This document shows, piece by piece, positions 1-11,149 of a stretch of 64,000 nt of DNA. The notes under the pieces were generated by a model. It saw nothing but the letters and a program-made list of their open reading frames with translations. It was not told where the DNA came from and searched no databases. A program made the position numbers and the translations under genes. The first letter of the stretch is position 1. Each line of letters starts with the position of its first letter. Origin of the DNA: Cryptomeria japonica (Eukaryota > Streptophyta > Pinopsida > Cupressales > Cupressaceae); assembly GCF_030272615.1 (NCBI RefSeq), contig NC_081409.1, forward strand, positions 874,316,594 through 874,380,593, written 5' to 3'.

Positions 1-1085
1 CCACTAGATACATAATATGGAAACTACAATGCAGCAACACAAAACAAATAACCATGTAACCATAGCACCAATATTTTTATGTGGAAACCCAAAAGGGAAA
101 AACCATATTGGGATTTGAACCCACAATATTATTCTACTATGCCCAATAGCAAAACAATATTGCAAAAGGGGAATGCACTTGCATTTAGGCACACTACCTA
201 GAGCTCACTGCTCAATTACAAAACAGAGGTAAAAACCTGGAGGAAAGCTCACTTCCTTATAGATTATTACAAAAGGATTACACTAAGTGATGAAATGGAA
301 AATAGTATCTAACTATGCAACAAATCAATTTCGGTTAGGCTCAGTGTGATCCATTATGACTGATGTACTGATCTACTATGTTCTTCTTTGCAACTGCTCA
401 ACAGATCATCAAAAATAAAGATGCACACATAAAATTGCACTCAATCACTCCTAAAAAAATTGCATACACCATTACCACACACAAAGATACTAACCAATTT
501 AATCTTATATATCTGCACCAACAAAAATGATCTTCCACAAGTTGGCTTCACCAAATATAAAAAATGAAACATGTAGCTACAAATCGGCTTAGATATTTTA
601 CCAAACCATATTGTGAACCCAAAATACATAATCACATGCTTCCTATAGGTCTCATCAACAATCTCAAACACATCACCAATCACCAGAATTAACTCTAAGA
701 TCCAATCACATGTTATACAACCAAATATGATGAATACTTTGTTTTGCTTCTCTATTGGATACCAGACCTTCAATCAAGCATAGGAGTAAACATTAGAGGG
801 TGGATTGTCATGATAATATGCTTCATATACCCAACCAACTAATCACTAGTCACTAAAACCAAAACCTGCTTTCATCAAAAATGAGAATGACCACAAAATT
901 GTATATTCAACTGCATCGATAGTCTTAATCCATAAATACTTTGTCCAAGACATCTGGATAGACAAAACTCCATACCAGATCAAATCAGTAGGCTGACTTG
1001 CCATCAATGAAAACTCCTAAGAAAATATAAGCAACATGAAACACCAATCTTCACTGGAGCATCACCGAAATATCAAATGCCAACA
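1..1085 (-). repeat. NP1 3' LTR (partial)
   Basis: This LTR copy pairs with 19820-20941. On the minus strand it starts TGTTGGCATTTG at 1085 and runs off the window. It holds the LTR-internal motif seen in most families here (GGGAAAAACC near 95-104). The short ORFs on either strand within it match nothing and are chance. Confidence 0.85.
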
Positions 1086-1111
1086 ATTTCCCCCTTTAGC
1101 ATTGATGGCAA
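1086..1111 (-). promoter_or_regulatory. NP1 polypurine tract and 3' end
   Basis: The minus strand reads as an AAAGGGGG purine run directly before the 3' LTR, preceded by TGCCATCAATG. This is the same PPT context as in NP2 and the copia elements. Copia-A inserted immediately after this sequence (on the plus strand) at 1112. Confidence 0.75.
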
Positions 1112-2613
1112 TGTTGGCATTATGTGAACCGGTCTGAGGACATAATGACATTGTATGTTGTCATTGATTTCAATATGTTGCAGAGGTGTGAACTGGCATA
1201 TGTGAGAACTGCTATAACACTATGAATCAACATTTATGCCAAAGTGAAGTGGTGTGCTTGTTCAAGGTGAACCGACATATGGTTATGTGAATCAGCACAT
1301 GGAAGTGTTGTATGACTACCGGTTGGTAGTCTCAACTTTAGGGTTTCCGGTTTAAGTGTTTCAAGCCTATGTGGCTCAATTGGTGACTTTGTGTGATGAG
1401 TTAGCATGACAACAAAGAACAAGATCATGTTGCCACATAAGCCTTATGTGCATGAAGGATCATGCATGAAGAAGATCCTGCCTATCTACCTTGGCAATAT
1501 GAGAAGACTATAAAATGGTGATAATGTGTGATGGGTTATCAACTACCATGAAAATGATGGAAAACAAACAATGGAGATTAATGCAGTATGCTCAGTGGTC
1601 AGGATTGAACCATTTGAATTCCTTAACCTATTAGGTTTAGGGTTTAGGGTTTATACTACTGACCTAACTATTTTCTATAAGGTCGATGTTGTGACTCTTT
1701 CTAGGGTTGTTGGCAAAAGTTGTATGTGAGTATCCAAGAGAAAGGATACGTGATTCTTGCAAGACCAAAAGGAGAGAAGTGATACCAGCAGAGTGTAAGT
1801 GCAGAAGGAAAAGAGGAGCTTAAGTGGATCTGCACTAGCATTGAGTGTTGTTACCAGATCATTGCAATACCTATTGATCTCTAACCACCTCAATAGTTGG
1901 AAAATCCCTTAACAGGGTAGCCTTAACTGGCTTGCTGTAAATCCTTTAATAGGGTAACTCTAAGCTATTGAGTTTGAATTCCTTTAGCTATTGAGTTCTT
2001 GAAATCCTCTAACAAGGTAACCTTTAAAAGGGTTTAACCCTTAATCGGGTATTGTAGCCATCCCTTAACCGGGTGATCTCTAATAGGATTGGTTCCTAGC
2101 AGAACCTATTGTAATGTCTCTAACCGGACAAGGCTTCTAACGAAGAAAACTTCCAAAGAGTTCAAAAATAGCTTGTGGGTATTCATCCTCACCGTGGTTT
2201 TTCCCAATTGGGTTTCCATGTAAAAAATATGTGTGTCATGTGTGATGCTTTTATCTTGTGATGCTTTTCTATTGTTTGTCAAGCATTAGATGGTTCTGTG
2301 TTTTATGCCTATCAATAAAACATGTTGAACTAGTTGTTTTTATGATCTGATGATAGATCACCTGTTTATGCATAAGGGTGAAATGGTAGTGCAGTTTCAA
2401 GTTGAGTGAAAGGCTAAGTGAGTAACTGGTAAATGCTTGTCTTAGACATTCTTAGCTTTACTAGTTGCACTCTGTTTCAAAATGGTATCTCTGTCTCCTA
2501 GTCTTTTGAAGTGTTTGCTGTCAAACCGGTTTAAGACTGTATTTTTGCTTGTACTGATTCACCCCCTCCTCTCAGTACTAGTTTGGTACTATTTTCTCAT
2601 CATTGAGTTATCA
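1112..2613 (+). repeat. Copia-A 5' LTR
   Basis: A 1.5-kb LTR running from TGTTGGCATT to GAGTTATCA. It contains a telomere-like TTTAGGG motif repeated about three times (1632-1652). A series of short degenerate repeats of the form CCCTTAACNGGG spans 1905-2135. The shared LTR motif GTGGTTTTTCCC lies near 2194-2205. A CT-rich end with TTCACCCCCTCC lies before the LTR terminus. Confidence 0.93.
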
Positions 2614-2615
2614 AT

Positions 2616-2627
2616 TGGTATCAGAGC
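2616..2627 (+). promoter_or_regulatory. Copia-A primer-binding site
   Basis: TGGTATCAGAGC, two bases after the 5' LTR, is the sequence complementary to the 3' end of plant initiator methionine tRNA, the usual primer of plant copia elements. Confidence 0.92.
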
Positions 2628-2684
2628 ATCCTCCAGGTCCTCTATGTTATAAGCTTAACCACTTGAGGTAAAGATCCTAGTCAA

Positions 2685-3580
2685 ATGATGAAGAGGGAAG
2701 GTCCAAATTTTAATAGGGAAAATTTTAGTATTTGGAAAGATAGGATGAAGATATTCATCAGAAGCATGGGTGCTCAGCACTGGAGCTATGTTGAGAATGT
2801 CTATGTTGCCCCTATCGGTACTCTCACCGATGACCAAAAGAGAGAGATACAAGAAAATGGGCAAGTCATGGAAGCCCTAATTAGAAGTTTATCTAACATT
2901 GAGTTTATTGATGTTCAGGACAAGGTAAATCCCAAAGAGCTATGGGATGCTCTTGAAAATATCTATGGCGGTGATGAACATGTAAAACAGGCTAAGGAAG
3001 AAAGCCTGGGAGGGAAGTTTGAAGATATGCGGATGGTTGAAGGTGAGACCATTCAACAGTATGGAATAAGAATCAAAACTGTTGTTGGAGATATCAAGAG
3101 TGCAGGTGGTAAAATAGAAGATTCCACTATGGTAAGAAAAGTCCTAAGATCCCTATTGCCAGTCTATGCAATAAGGGTTGCTACTATTTAGGAGCTGAGA
3201 TCAATAGACAAGACTAAGGTATCCTTGGACTCCATCATAGCAAAGTTGACAGCCTATGAGCTAAATAGTTTTGATGGCAGTGTTCAAAAGATTGAATCAG
3301 CTTTTAAAGCTTCTACTATACCATCTAGAAAAGGAAAAGAAGCTAGCACTAGTGGTAAACCAAGACAAAGCAGAGAAATGGATGATGAGGAGATTTTGAT
3401 GGCATTTGAAGCTCTCCTTGCTAGGAAACTTCCTAAAGGAACCGAAAAATACAAAGGTAAGCTTCCTTTGAAATGCTTTTCTTGCAACTGGATACAACAT
3501 TGCTGTAAACTGTCCTAATGGCGACAACAAGGACAAACCAGAAAGGTTCAAAAAATTCAAAGGAGGAAACCGGAGAAACT
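2685..3580 (+). pseudogene. Copia-A gag (broken)
   Basis: This is the capsid/nucleocapsid part of the copia polyprotein. The start at 2685 follows the primer site and gives MMKREGPNFNRENFSIWKDR, the usual gag opening with a conserved tryptophan. An in-frame TAG lies at about 3190. The CCHC zinc knuckle begins CFSCN near 3475 but loses frame inside the knuckle, and the frame picks up again as a HIAVNCP-like stretch from about 3502. Copia-G has the same knuckle without the shift, though with its own stop. It would package element RNA in cytoplasmic particles if intact; here it cannot be made whole. Confidence 0.9.
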
Positions 3581-3585
3581 TTTTT

Positions 3586-4912
3586 GTGGCAATTGATGAA
3601 GGTGTCACAGACAAAGAGTTAGAGGATGAAGAAAATGAAGATATTGTGTTTGTTGTTGTGAAAGAAGATGTGCCAGACAAGAAGGCTCTTGTCTCCCAGT
3701 TTGATAATTCCAATGAGTGGATCATTGATAGTGGCTGCTATCACCATATGATTGGTGACTGGAGCAAGTTTCTATCCATGGAGGAGTATGATGGTGGTGT
3801 TGTTTGCTTTGGAAATGATGCACCATGCATGGTCAAAGGAAAAGGCTCCATCTCTCTTGATGGAAAGAGTAGCACTGACAATGTGTATTGGGTTGATGGT
3901 CTCGGACACAACCAACTGAGTGTTGCCTAGCTGAATGATAGTGGCCTTACTCTAGAATTCAAGAATAGAGTTTGCATAATCAAATGAAAAGATGGTGAAT
4001 TGGTGGCCACCAGCATGTAGACCAAAGGTAACCTATTTCATTTGAATGCAAATATAAGTACATGTCTTATGGCTAAATTTGATGATAGCTGGATATGGCA
4101 TAGGAGACTCTACCATGTAAACTTTGATAACATTGTAAAAGCTAGTAAGATCAAGGTAGTTACAGAGGTTGCTGGTGTTAAGCAAATCGGATAATACCTT
4201 GTGCAAAGAGTGTCAATTGGGGAAAATATCTTCCTCAACCTTTAAAGGTAAATCTTTCACTATTGACAACTTGCTTGATCTTGTGCATACTGATTTGTGT
4301 GGTCCTATGAAAACTAGAAGTGTACAGGGTGATAGGTACTTCATGATTCTCACTGATGACTGCTTAAGAATGATGTGGGTCACATTCTTGAAAGACAAGT
4401 CTGAAGCCTTTGTAAAGTTTAAAGCTTTCAGAGCATTAGTGGAGAAGGAAAGCAGTAAAAGGATCAAGTGCCTGAGAACTGATAAAGAAGGGGAATTCAC
4501 TTCTGGTGAATTCAACAAGTATTGTGAAGAACATGGCATCAAGAGGCAATTATCTACCCCCCAGACTCCACAACAAGATGGCCTAGCAGAGAGGAATAAC
4601 CAGACTATGGTTGAAGCAGCTAGAACCATGTTGATTCAAGGAAAGGTAGCTCACACCTTTTGGAGAGAAGTAGTGAGCACTGCAGTCTACACAATGAACC
4701 GAGTACTCATCAAGAAAGGTAAGGATAAAACTCCTTATGAGTATTGGACCAGTAAGACACCTATGGTTAGCTATTTTAGAATGTTTGGTAGAAAATGTTA
4801 CATCAAGAGAAGTGAACACCAAAGCAAATTTGATGTGAAATGTGATGAGGGAATATTCCTAGAATATTCCACCAAGAGTAAATCTCTCAAGTGTTTCAAC
4901 AACAAGACTTAG
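3586..4912 (+). pseudogene. Copia-A protease and integrase (broken)
   Basis: The protease motif NEWIIDSGCYHHM lies near 3712-3750, with the active-site DSG. A TAG follows LSVA at about 3930 and a second frameshift falls at about 4170-4200. After it, 4169-4912 is open for 247 codons. This segment holds the integrase zinc-binding tail (CKECQLGK) and the core D,D,E residues: DLCGP near 4300, LRTDKEGEFTSG near 4480 and TPQQDGLAERN near 4565. The GKN-like end is followed by GIFLEYSTKSK. An acidic linker (4919-5128) leads to the RT. Confidence 0.92.
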
Positions 4913-5149
4913 ATAATTGTGGAAAGCATTAATGTAAGAGTTGATGAAACCTCTGAGAAAACTGAGGAAATCGGTAATGAGCAAGTAGTAAGTGAATCAG
5001 TTGCAACCTTCTGGGAACCGATTGTTAGTCAACTGAGTACTAGTAATAGTATTCCTACACTAGTAGATGTAGATGCTAATACTAATGGAGATGAGGATGA
5101 AGAAGAAAAGCAAGAAGAATCCATCTAGACCATTCCTCGGTATGTCAAG

Positions 5150-5956
5150 ATGAATCATGATTCTAAGTAGATCATAGGAGATAAGGATGCAGGAATCCTT
5201 ACAAGAAGAAAAGTCAGAGAAAACTCATGCATGATCTCTGAATTCAAGCCTAAAACATTCAAAGAGGCACATAAGGATGAAGATTGGATCAAGGCAATGG
5301 AAGAGGAACTTGACCAGATAGAGAAAAATGGTACATGGTTCTTGGTACCCAGACCAAAACACAAAACTGTCATTGGTACCAAATGGGTCTTCAAAAATAA
5401 GTTGAATGAGGATGGCACAGTGATTAGAAACAAAGCTAGACTGGTGTGCAAAGGATATGCCCAAGAAGAAGGAGAAGACTATGGTGAAACCTTTTCTCTT
5501 GTAGCCAAATTGGAAGGAGTTCGTATGCTTCTAGCATATGCAGCTTTTAAAGGCTTCAAAGTATATCAAATGGATGTAAAATCTGCATTCCTAAATGGTG
5601 TACTTGAAGAAGAAGTGTATATAGAGCAACTAGATGGTTTTTCCCTATCTGAAGATAGTGACATGGTGTGTAGGCTACATAAAGCCTTATATGGTCTTAA
5701 ACAAGCACCTAGAGCATGGTATGAATGCCTACATTCCCATATTGTGAAGATTGGATTTGAGAGATCAAGTGAAGATAGCAATATCTACTTGAATTCTGAA
5801 GGAGATCGGATCCTGATCTGTGAGGTATTTGTTGATGACATTATCTTTGGTGGAGATGACAAGATGAGTCATGAGTTTGCAGATGAGATGAAGAAAGAGT
5901 TTGAGATGTCACTCATAGGGGAGATTAAGTTCTTCATTGGACTGCAGATCCAGTAG
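5150..5956 (+). pseudogene. Copia-A reverse transcriptase
   Basis: This segment is open for 241 codons from 5231 to a TAG at 5954. It shows the copia RT landmarks in order: [41 protein letters not shown] (first catalytic Asp), [12 protein letters not shown] and [10 protein letters not shown] (the catalytic DD pair). It copies element RNA into cDNA within the particle. It stays in one frame with the integrase segment upstream and the RNase H downstream. Two TAG stops near 5125 and 5168 break the linker before it. Confidence 0.95.
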
Positions 5957-6781
5957 ATAAGAGATGGAATCTTTATCACTCATTCCAAGTATGTCAAAGA
6001 GGTGTTGAAGACCTTTGGCATGGAAGATAGCAAATTGGTTGGTACACCGATGGTGACTAGTTGTAAACTATCCAAAGAGGATGACTCAACATTGGTTAAT
6101 GAGAAGGAATACTACTCAATGATTGGTAAATTGCATTATGTAGTGCATAGCAGACCAGATATTGCACATGCAGTTGGCATTACTGCAAGGTTCTAGAAAA
6201 GTCCAAGAGAATCCCACTTGGTTGCAGTCAAGCGGATTCTTAGGTATCTGAAAGGAACTATTGACTATGGATTGTGGTATCCATATAGCAAGGATTTCAA
6301 CTTGAAAGTGTTCACAGATGCTGATTGGGCTAGTAATGTAGGTGACTGGAAGAGCACAACCGGTGGTGCATTCTTCCTTGGTGGTAGACTGGTCTCCTGG
6401 ATGAGTAAAAAGTAGAGTTGTATCTCTCAGTCTATAGTAGAAGTAGAGTATGTTGCGTCTTTCATGAACTGCACTCAAATAGTTTGGATGAAGCATGTAT
6501 TGAATGGCTTCAAAGTTCCTGTATCTGAACTGGTAAGTATATTTTGTGATAATACTAGTACAATTAATATCTCCAAGAATCCAGTTTTACATTCTAGAAC
6601 CAAGAACTTTGAGCTTAAGTATCATTTCTTGAGGGAAAAGGTTTAGAACAAAGAGATTGCACTGGAGCATGTGTCCAGTAAGGAGCAGTTAGCAAACATA
6701 TTCATCAAGCCTCTCCCAAAGACTACATTTACATACTTAAGAGGTGAATTAGGGGTACTGCCCCTTCAGGAGGTGAACTAA
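5957..6781 (+). pseudogene. Copia-A RNase H
   Basis: The same frame continues with MLKTFGMEDSKLVGTPMV, a YSMIGKLHYVVHSRPDIA block, RILRYLKGT and the RNase H motifs FTDADWA and STTGGAFFLGGRLVSWMSKK. It ends at a TAA at 6779-6781. TAG stops interrupt it near 6196, 6415 and 6646. The one after SWMSKK is also present at the same codon in Copia-G. Confidence 0.93.
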
Positions 6782-7024
6782 AAGCATATGCTCCACATCA
6801 GTCAGGTATTGCAAAGTCAAATTTATTTTGGATTGATGTGTTGAAGGATGCTACTCCTTAGGGGGAGTAGCGTAATGGAACAAGGAAGCTTGTGCCTCCA
6901 CTTTGTCATTGTTGTCAAAGGGGGAGAATATGTGAAGCAGAGAAGATATCTGCAGAAATATGGGGAAAAGATGTGAAGCGGAGATATATCTTTGTATATT
7001 GCCATCAATGCCAAAGGGGGAGAT
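6782..7024 (+). promoter_or_regulatory. Copia-A 3' UTR: hairpin, duplicated purine motif, PPT
   Basis: There is no coding here. A hairpin GCTACTCC...GGAGTAGC lies at 6850-6871. A GTCAAAGGGGGAGA motif at 6914-6927 is echoed by the true PPT context GCCAAAGGGGGAGA at 7010-7023, just before the LTR. The same arrangement recurs in the other elements. Confidence 0.75.
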
Positions 7025-8543
7025 TATCGCCATTATGTGAACCGGTATGAGGACATAATGACATTGTATGTTGTCACTGATGTCAATATGCTGCAGAGGT
7101 GTGAACTGGCATATGTGAGAACCGGTATAACACTGTGAACCAATATAACATTGTGAACCAGCGTTTGTGCCAAAGTGAAGCGGTGTGCTTGTTCAAGGTG
7201 AACTGGCATATGGTTATGGGAACTGGCACATGGAAGCGATGTATGACTACTAGTTGGTAGTCTCAACTTTAGGGTTTCTGGTTTAAGTGTTTCAAGCCTG
7301 TGTGGCTCAACTGGTGACTTTGTGCGATGAGTTAGCATGGCAACAAAGAACAAGATCATGTTGCCATGTAAGCCCTGTGTGCATGAAGGATCATGCATGA
7401 AGAAGATCCTGCCTATCTACCTCCAGAATATGAAAAGACTGTAAAACGGTGATAACGTGTGGTGGGTTATCAACCACCATGAAAATGATGGAAAACAAAT
7501 GATGGAGATTAATGCAGTATGCTCAATGGTCAGGATTGAACCATTTGAATTCCTTAACCTATTAGGTTTAGGGTTTAGGGTTTATGCTACCAACCTAACT
7601 GTTTTCTATAAGGTCGATGTTGTGACTCTTTCTAGGGTTGTTGGAAAAAGTTGTGTGTGAGTATCTAAGAGAAGGGATACGTGATTCTTGCCAGACCAAA
7701 AGGAGAGAAGTGATACCAGCAGAGTGTAAGTGCAGAAGGAAAAGAGGATCTTAAGTGGATTTGCACTAGTATTGAGTGTTGTTACTAGATCATTGTAATA
7801 CCTGTTGATCTCTAACCACCTCAACAGTTGGAAAATCCCTTAATAGGGTAGCCTTAACTGGCTTGCTATAAATCCTTTAACAAGGTAACTCTAAGCTACT
7901 GAGTTCAAAGTCCTTTAGCTATTGAGTTCTTGAAATCCTCTAACAAGGTAACCTTTAACAAGGTTTAACCCTTAATCGGGTATTGTAGCCATCCCTTAAA
8001 TGGGTGATCTCTAACAGGATTGGTTCCTAGCATAACCTATTGTAATGTCTCTAGGCGGACAAGGCTTCTAATAGAGGGGACTTCCAAAGAGTTCAAAAAC
8101 AACTTGTGAGTATTCATCCCCATCGTGGTTTTTCCCAGTTGGGTTTCCACGTGAAAAATATGTGTCATATGTGATGCTTTTATCTTGTGATGCTTTGCTA
8201 TTGTTTGTTAAGCATTTGATGGTTCTGTGTTTTATGCCTGTCAATAAAACATGTTGAACTAGTTGTTTTTATGATGTGATGATAGATCACCTATTTATGC
8301 GTTAGGGTGAAATGGTAGTGTAGTTTCAAGTTGAGTGAAAGGCTAAGTGAGTAACTAGTTAATGCTTGTCTCAGACATTCTTAGCTTTACTAGCTGCACT
8401 CTATTTCAAAACATTATCTCTGTCTCCCAGTCTTTTGAAGTGTTTGCTATCAAACCAGTTTAAGACTATATTTTTGCCTGTACTGATTCACCCCCCCCCT
8501 CTCAGTACCAGTTTGGTACTATTTTCTCATCATTGAGTTATCA
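7025..8543 (+). repeat. Copia-A 3' LTR
   Basis: Partner of 1112-2613. Its first bases are degraded (TATCGCCATT instead of TGTTGGCATT), while the 3' end TGAGTTATCA is kept. The telomere-like box is at 7563-7583. Confidence 0.93.
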
Positions 8544-9060
8544 GGACACACTGGTGAAAAATGATAAGTGCTCCAATCACTGCAAGCAATCTAACAATCT
8601 AAAAATATGTATGCTCACTAACTGGCTCCCCCTAAAGATGTGCATCAATCTACATGGCTTACTCCATTTTTCACTACTCTCTCTCTCTCTCTCCCCCTTT
8701 GACATCAATGGAAAAGGGTTGGAATCCACCAAAACTTATGTACAAAAGAATGAATGAATTTAGTTGATTACATGAACATAAAGATGTCTGAGTAAGTCAC
8801 TTGCAAGGATTCCAAATATTGGTTCCATCCTCTCAGGAAACACTCCAAAACACTTATTAGGGAATTGTACATGAATCCATGAATCTCAACACTCTGAAGA
8901 TTAGATGGCACTGGTTTTCCTAAGGCATTGATTTCATCCTATTGTGCTCCAAGTAAGGTATCCATCTAGGGAGTTATTAGACTTCTCAAATCTCCCACTC
9001 TACTCAAAATTTTCTCCTTGTCTTTATTCAATTTTTTTATTTTAGCAATATAATCCAAAA
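8544..9060 (-). other. NP1 3' UTR with CT microsatellite
   Basis: This is the continuation of NP1 on the right of Copia-A. It carries a (CT)n run at about 8675-8692 followed by CCCCCTTTGACATCAATGG, the minus-strand form of the duplicated purine motif found upstream of the PPT in related elements. I see no convincing gene. Confidence 0.6.
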
Positions 9061-9091
9061 TTTGTGCTTCAAGGGAACTCAGAAAAACTGA

Positions 9092-9394
9092 TCAGGGTGC
9101 AAAAGAATGACCGATATTGGCTAACTTACCCTCGAGATCTCTTATTTTCTGATCAATGTCTATAGTAAATTTGGGCAAAAACAGACATGATTTGAAAAGT
9201 TTACCACCTTCATTCAATGCCTCCTCTACACTCTTCATAGTAGACTTTAGGCTTTCCCTGTCTCTCTCAACTTCATTCAACTTATTTTTCAATCTCATCT
9301 CATTAAATCTTTTATGTATAGATTCATCTGCAACCTTCTCTAATGATGCAAAATGAGTGTTAACAACACTTGTCAAGAATTGGAAGAATGGCAA
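9092..9394 (-). pseudogene. NP1 ORF2, C-terminal coiled-coil part
   Basis: A 100-codon open stretch rich in charged heptad-like sequence (LKNKLNEVERDRESLKSTMK), which suggests a coiled coil. It matches the position and style of the NP2 ORF2 C-terminus: THFASLEKVADESIHKR here compares with a similar stretch ending in NEETI-stop-KR in NP2. It is separated from the rest of ORF2 by the plus-strand insert at about 9396-11094. Function unknown. Confidence 0.6.
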
Positions 9395-9395
9395 A

Positions 9396-11094
9396 ATTTT
9401 GGTGGGGACCTAGATGATGACTGTGGATGAGGAGATTATTGTTGAAGCCACGGGGATGATGATAGAGGGTATAGAGTTTTATAGAGATCGTAGCATCTTT
9501 GATAAGGTAGCAGACAAATTTCCTGTCATGGAAGGTGAGAAGAAGAAAATGGTGAAGGTTGACAACTCCTGTCACTCCCCAAAACGTATATGCAAGCTAT
9601 GGAGGTTCGTTTTATTTGCTACAATTACCTATATAATATTGGATGGAAGGTTTGCGAGAGCTTACGGACACCACTTTGTATTGCTCAACCATTTTTGCCA
9701 TGGGGAAAACGTAATTATGTCATATTATCTTGCATGTTCCATGGACCATACTATCAAAGAGATACAAAAAGATCCCAAGGGTGACTATGCTCTTCACCAG
9801 GGTCTTATGGCTCTTGTGTATAAAGTGCTGAAAGGGAAATGCATTGAAAAACCTATTAAAGGTAAAAATGCAAGAGATGAGGACACAAAGAGTGAGGTTA
9901 GTGGTTTTAACTTCGACTCGGAGACTGAAGGCGACTTAGAGGAGTGAAGTAAAAAGGAGAGGAACAAGGCAAAGATGAAGAGGTTAGTGGTGGATTTAGA
10001 TATTTCAGAGTCTAAGGCTGAGTCCTTCGAAGGTAAATTCATCAAAAGTAAGAAAGGGAAAGGCATCAGAAAGAAAACCCAGAGGAAGAAGAACATCAGC
10101 AGAGGAGGTAACAAAGATATTAATCAAATATTGATTGATTCTGATGAGGAGGCAGAGGAGAATAAAAATGATGATGGATAGGATAAGGAGGGGGATGATA
10201 TTTTGGTTATGGGCAATAATGAGGATTTGAATACTTAAGGTCTGAAAAAAGAGGATCAAAAGGACAAAAGGGGTAAATCTAGTGATTGTGTTGGAGAAAA
10301 TGAGAGTATTAAGGGTTTTCGTGATACCGTCAGCACAATGGTGAAAGACATAGGCAACCTAAAGAAAGATATGAATGTTGTCAAAAGAGCTACGATAGGT
10401 GACCAACCCCTATCTGAAAACATCAAAGAATTGGTGGTGGAAATTAATAATGCTGAAGCCATTGAAAGCATGGTGAGTAAAATTATTGCAACTGAAAAAA
10501 AGGTTAAGGAAATGGAAGAAAATAAGGAGGTGAAAGGGATGGAAAATGCTATGAACAATCTGGGCAGCAAAATTGACAGGATGGAACTCACAGTAAAGAA
10601 GATAGCTGAAAAAAACTTCTAGATTCTCAAAGCCTCAGTGGACAACATGAACATTTTGATTAACAGATTTGATAAAATCAAAGAGAAAGAGGGCGACAAG
10701 TTTTAGCTGGACAAAAAAGGTCATGAGAAGAGGACTAGAGCTAATACCAAGAATAAGGATGACATCAAAGGTCGAGAGTTGGATGATTTAAAGACCTCCA
10801 CGAACAACATGAAGTAGATGATGATCCACTCTGAAGATATCATGAATAATATCAAGTTGTCTTGGTCTTGGTCTCTGTCTTTGTACTGTCTTTTTGCTTT
10901 CCTTTCGCTGTCTTTTTGTGGTTCTTCATGTTATGTGTGTTGTGATCCCTTTTTGTTTGGATGGGATCAGTTTTTGTTATTGAAGTGATTAGGTATGGTT
11001 CTTTCTAGCTCTTTTTCTCTCCTAATATGTAAAAGGTTCGAGTTCCTTTCAAAAATCTATTTTTATTTAATCTAAACACTTAAATGTTCTTAAG
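9396..11094 (+). mobile_element. Plus-strand coding insert within NP1 ORF2, possibly LINE ORF1-like
   Basis: The minus-strand NP1 ORF2 stops at about 11095 and resumes at 9394. Between them the coding sense is the plus strand, so a foreign piece was inserted. The flanks ATTTTGGTGGGGA (9396-9408) and ATTTTCGGAGGGA (11095-11107) may be a degraded target duplication of about 13 bp. The last 200 bp are T-rich non-coding sequence ending GGTTCGAGTTCC plus a T/A-rich tail. That resembles the 3' end of a plant non-LTR element, but I see no poly(A) and no RT. A partial retrocopy of something else is possible. Confidence 0.45.
9414..10622 (+). pseudogene. Unknown protein with C-terminal coiled coil, in the NP1 insert
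   Basis: Open segments at 9414-9947 (177 codons), 9975-10181 and 10338-10622 read as one degenerate protein of about 400 residues. The N-terminal half is globular (DGRFARAYGHHFVLLNHF, then a D-P-K-G-D stretch). A very basic/acidic middle follows (KSKKGKGIRKKTQRKK, then DSDEEAEENKNDDG). The C-terminal third is helical and charged (MVSKIIATEKKVKEMEENKE) and probably a coiled coil. I do not recognise the family. The globular-basic-coiled-coil layout would suit a retroelement RNA-binding ORF1 protein, but that is inference. Confidence 0.5.
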
Positions 11095-11149
11095 ATTTTC
11101 GGAGGGAGAAGCACTGGAATCCTAACTAAAACTAGGCAAAAGTTTTTCA

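Larger units (their letters stand above)
1112..8543 (+). mobile_element. Copia-A: full-length Ty1/copia LTR retrotransposon
   Basis: This is a complete plus-strand element with LTRs at 1112-2613 and 7025-8543, an initiator-Met primer site, gag, a copia-order pol (PR-INT-RT-RH) and a PPT. It sits in the 3' UTR of NP1. The flanks GGCAA (1107-1111) and GGACA (8544-8548) make an imperfect TSD. Comparison with NP2, whose uninterrupted UTR reads GATGGCAACACTC, supports a GGCAA target. The coding region has two frameshifts and several stops, mostly TAG. Its LTRs differ visibly, including an extra repeat of about 19 bp in the 3' copy, so it is not a recent insertion. Copia-G is the same family on the opposite strand. 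Confidence 0.95.

Noticed and set aside
1628-1655. Interstitial telomere repeat marking a chromosome fusion
   Set aside because: Only about three units, and it recurs at the same place in four LTR copies, so it is part of the LTR.
2616-2627. tRNA genes at the TGGTATCAGAGC sites
   Set aside because: These are 12-base primer-binding sites next to LTRs; no cloverleaf sequence surrounds them.
3297-3725. Minus-strand 142-codon ORF opposite the Copia-A gag
   Set aside because: Shadow of the real gag/protease frame on the other strand, with no family resemblance.
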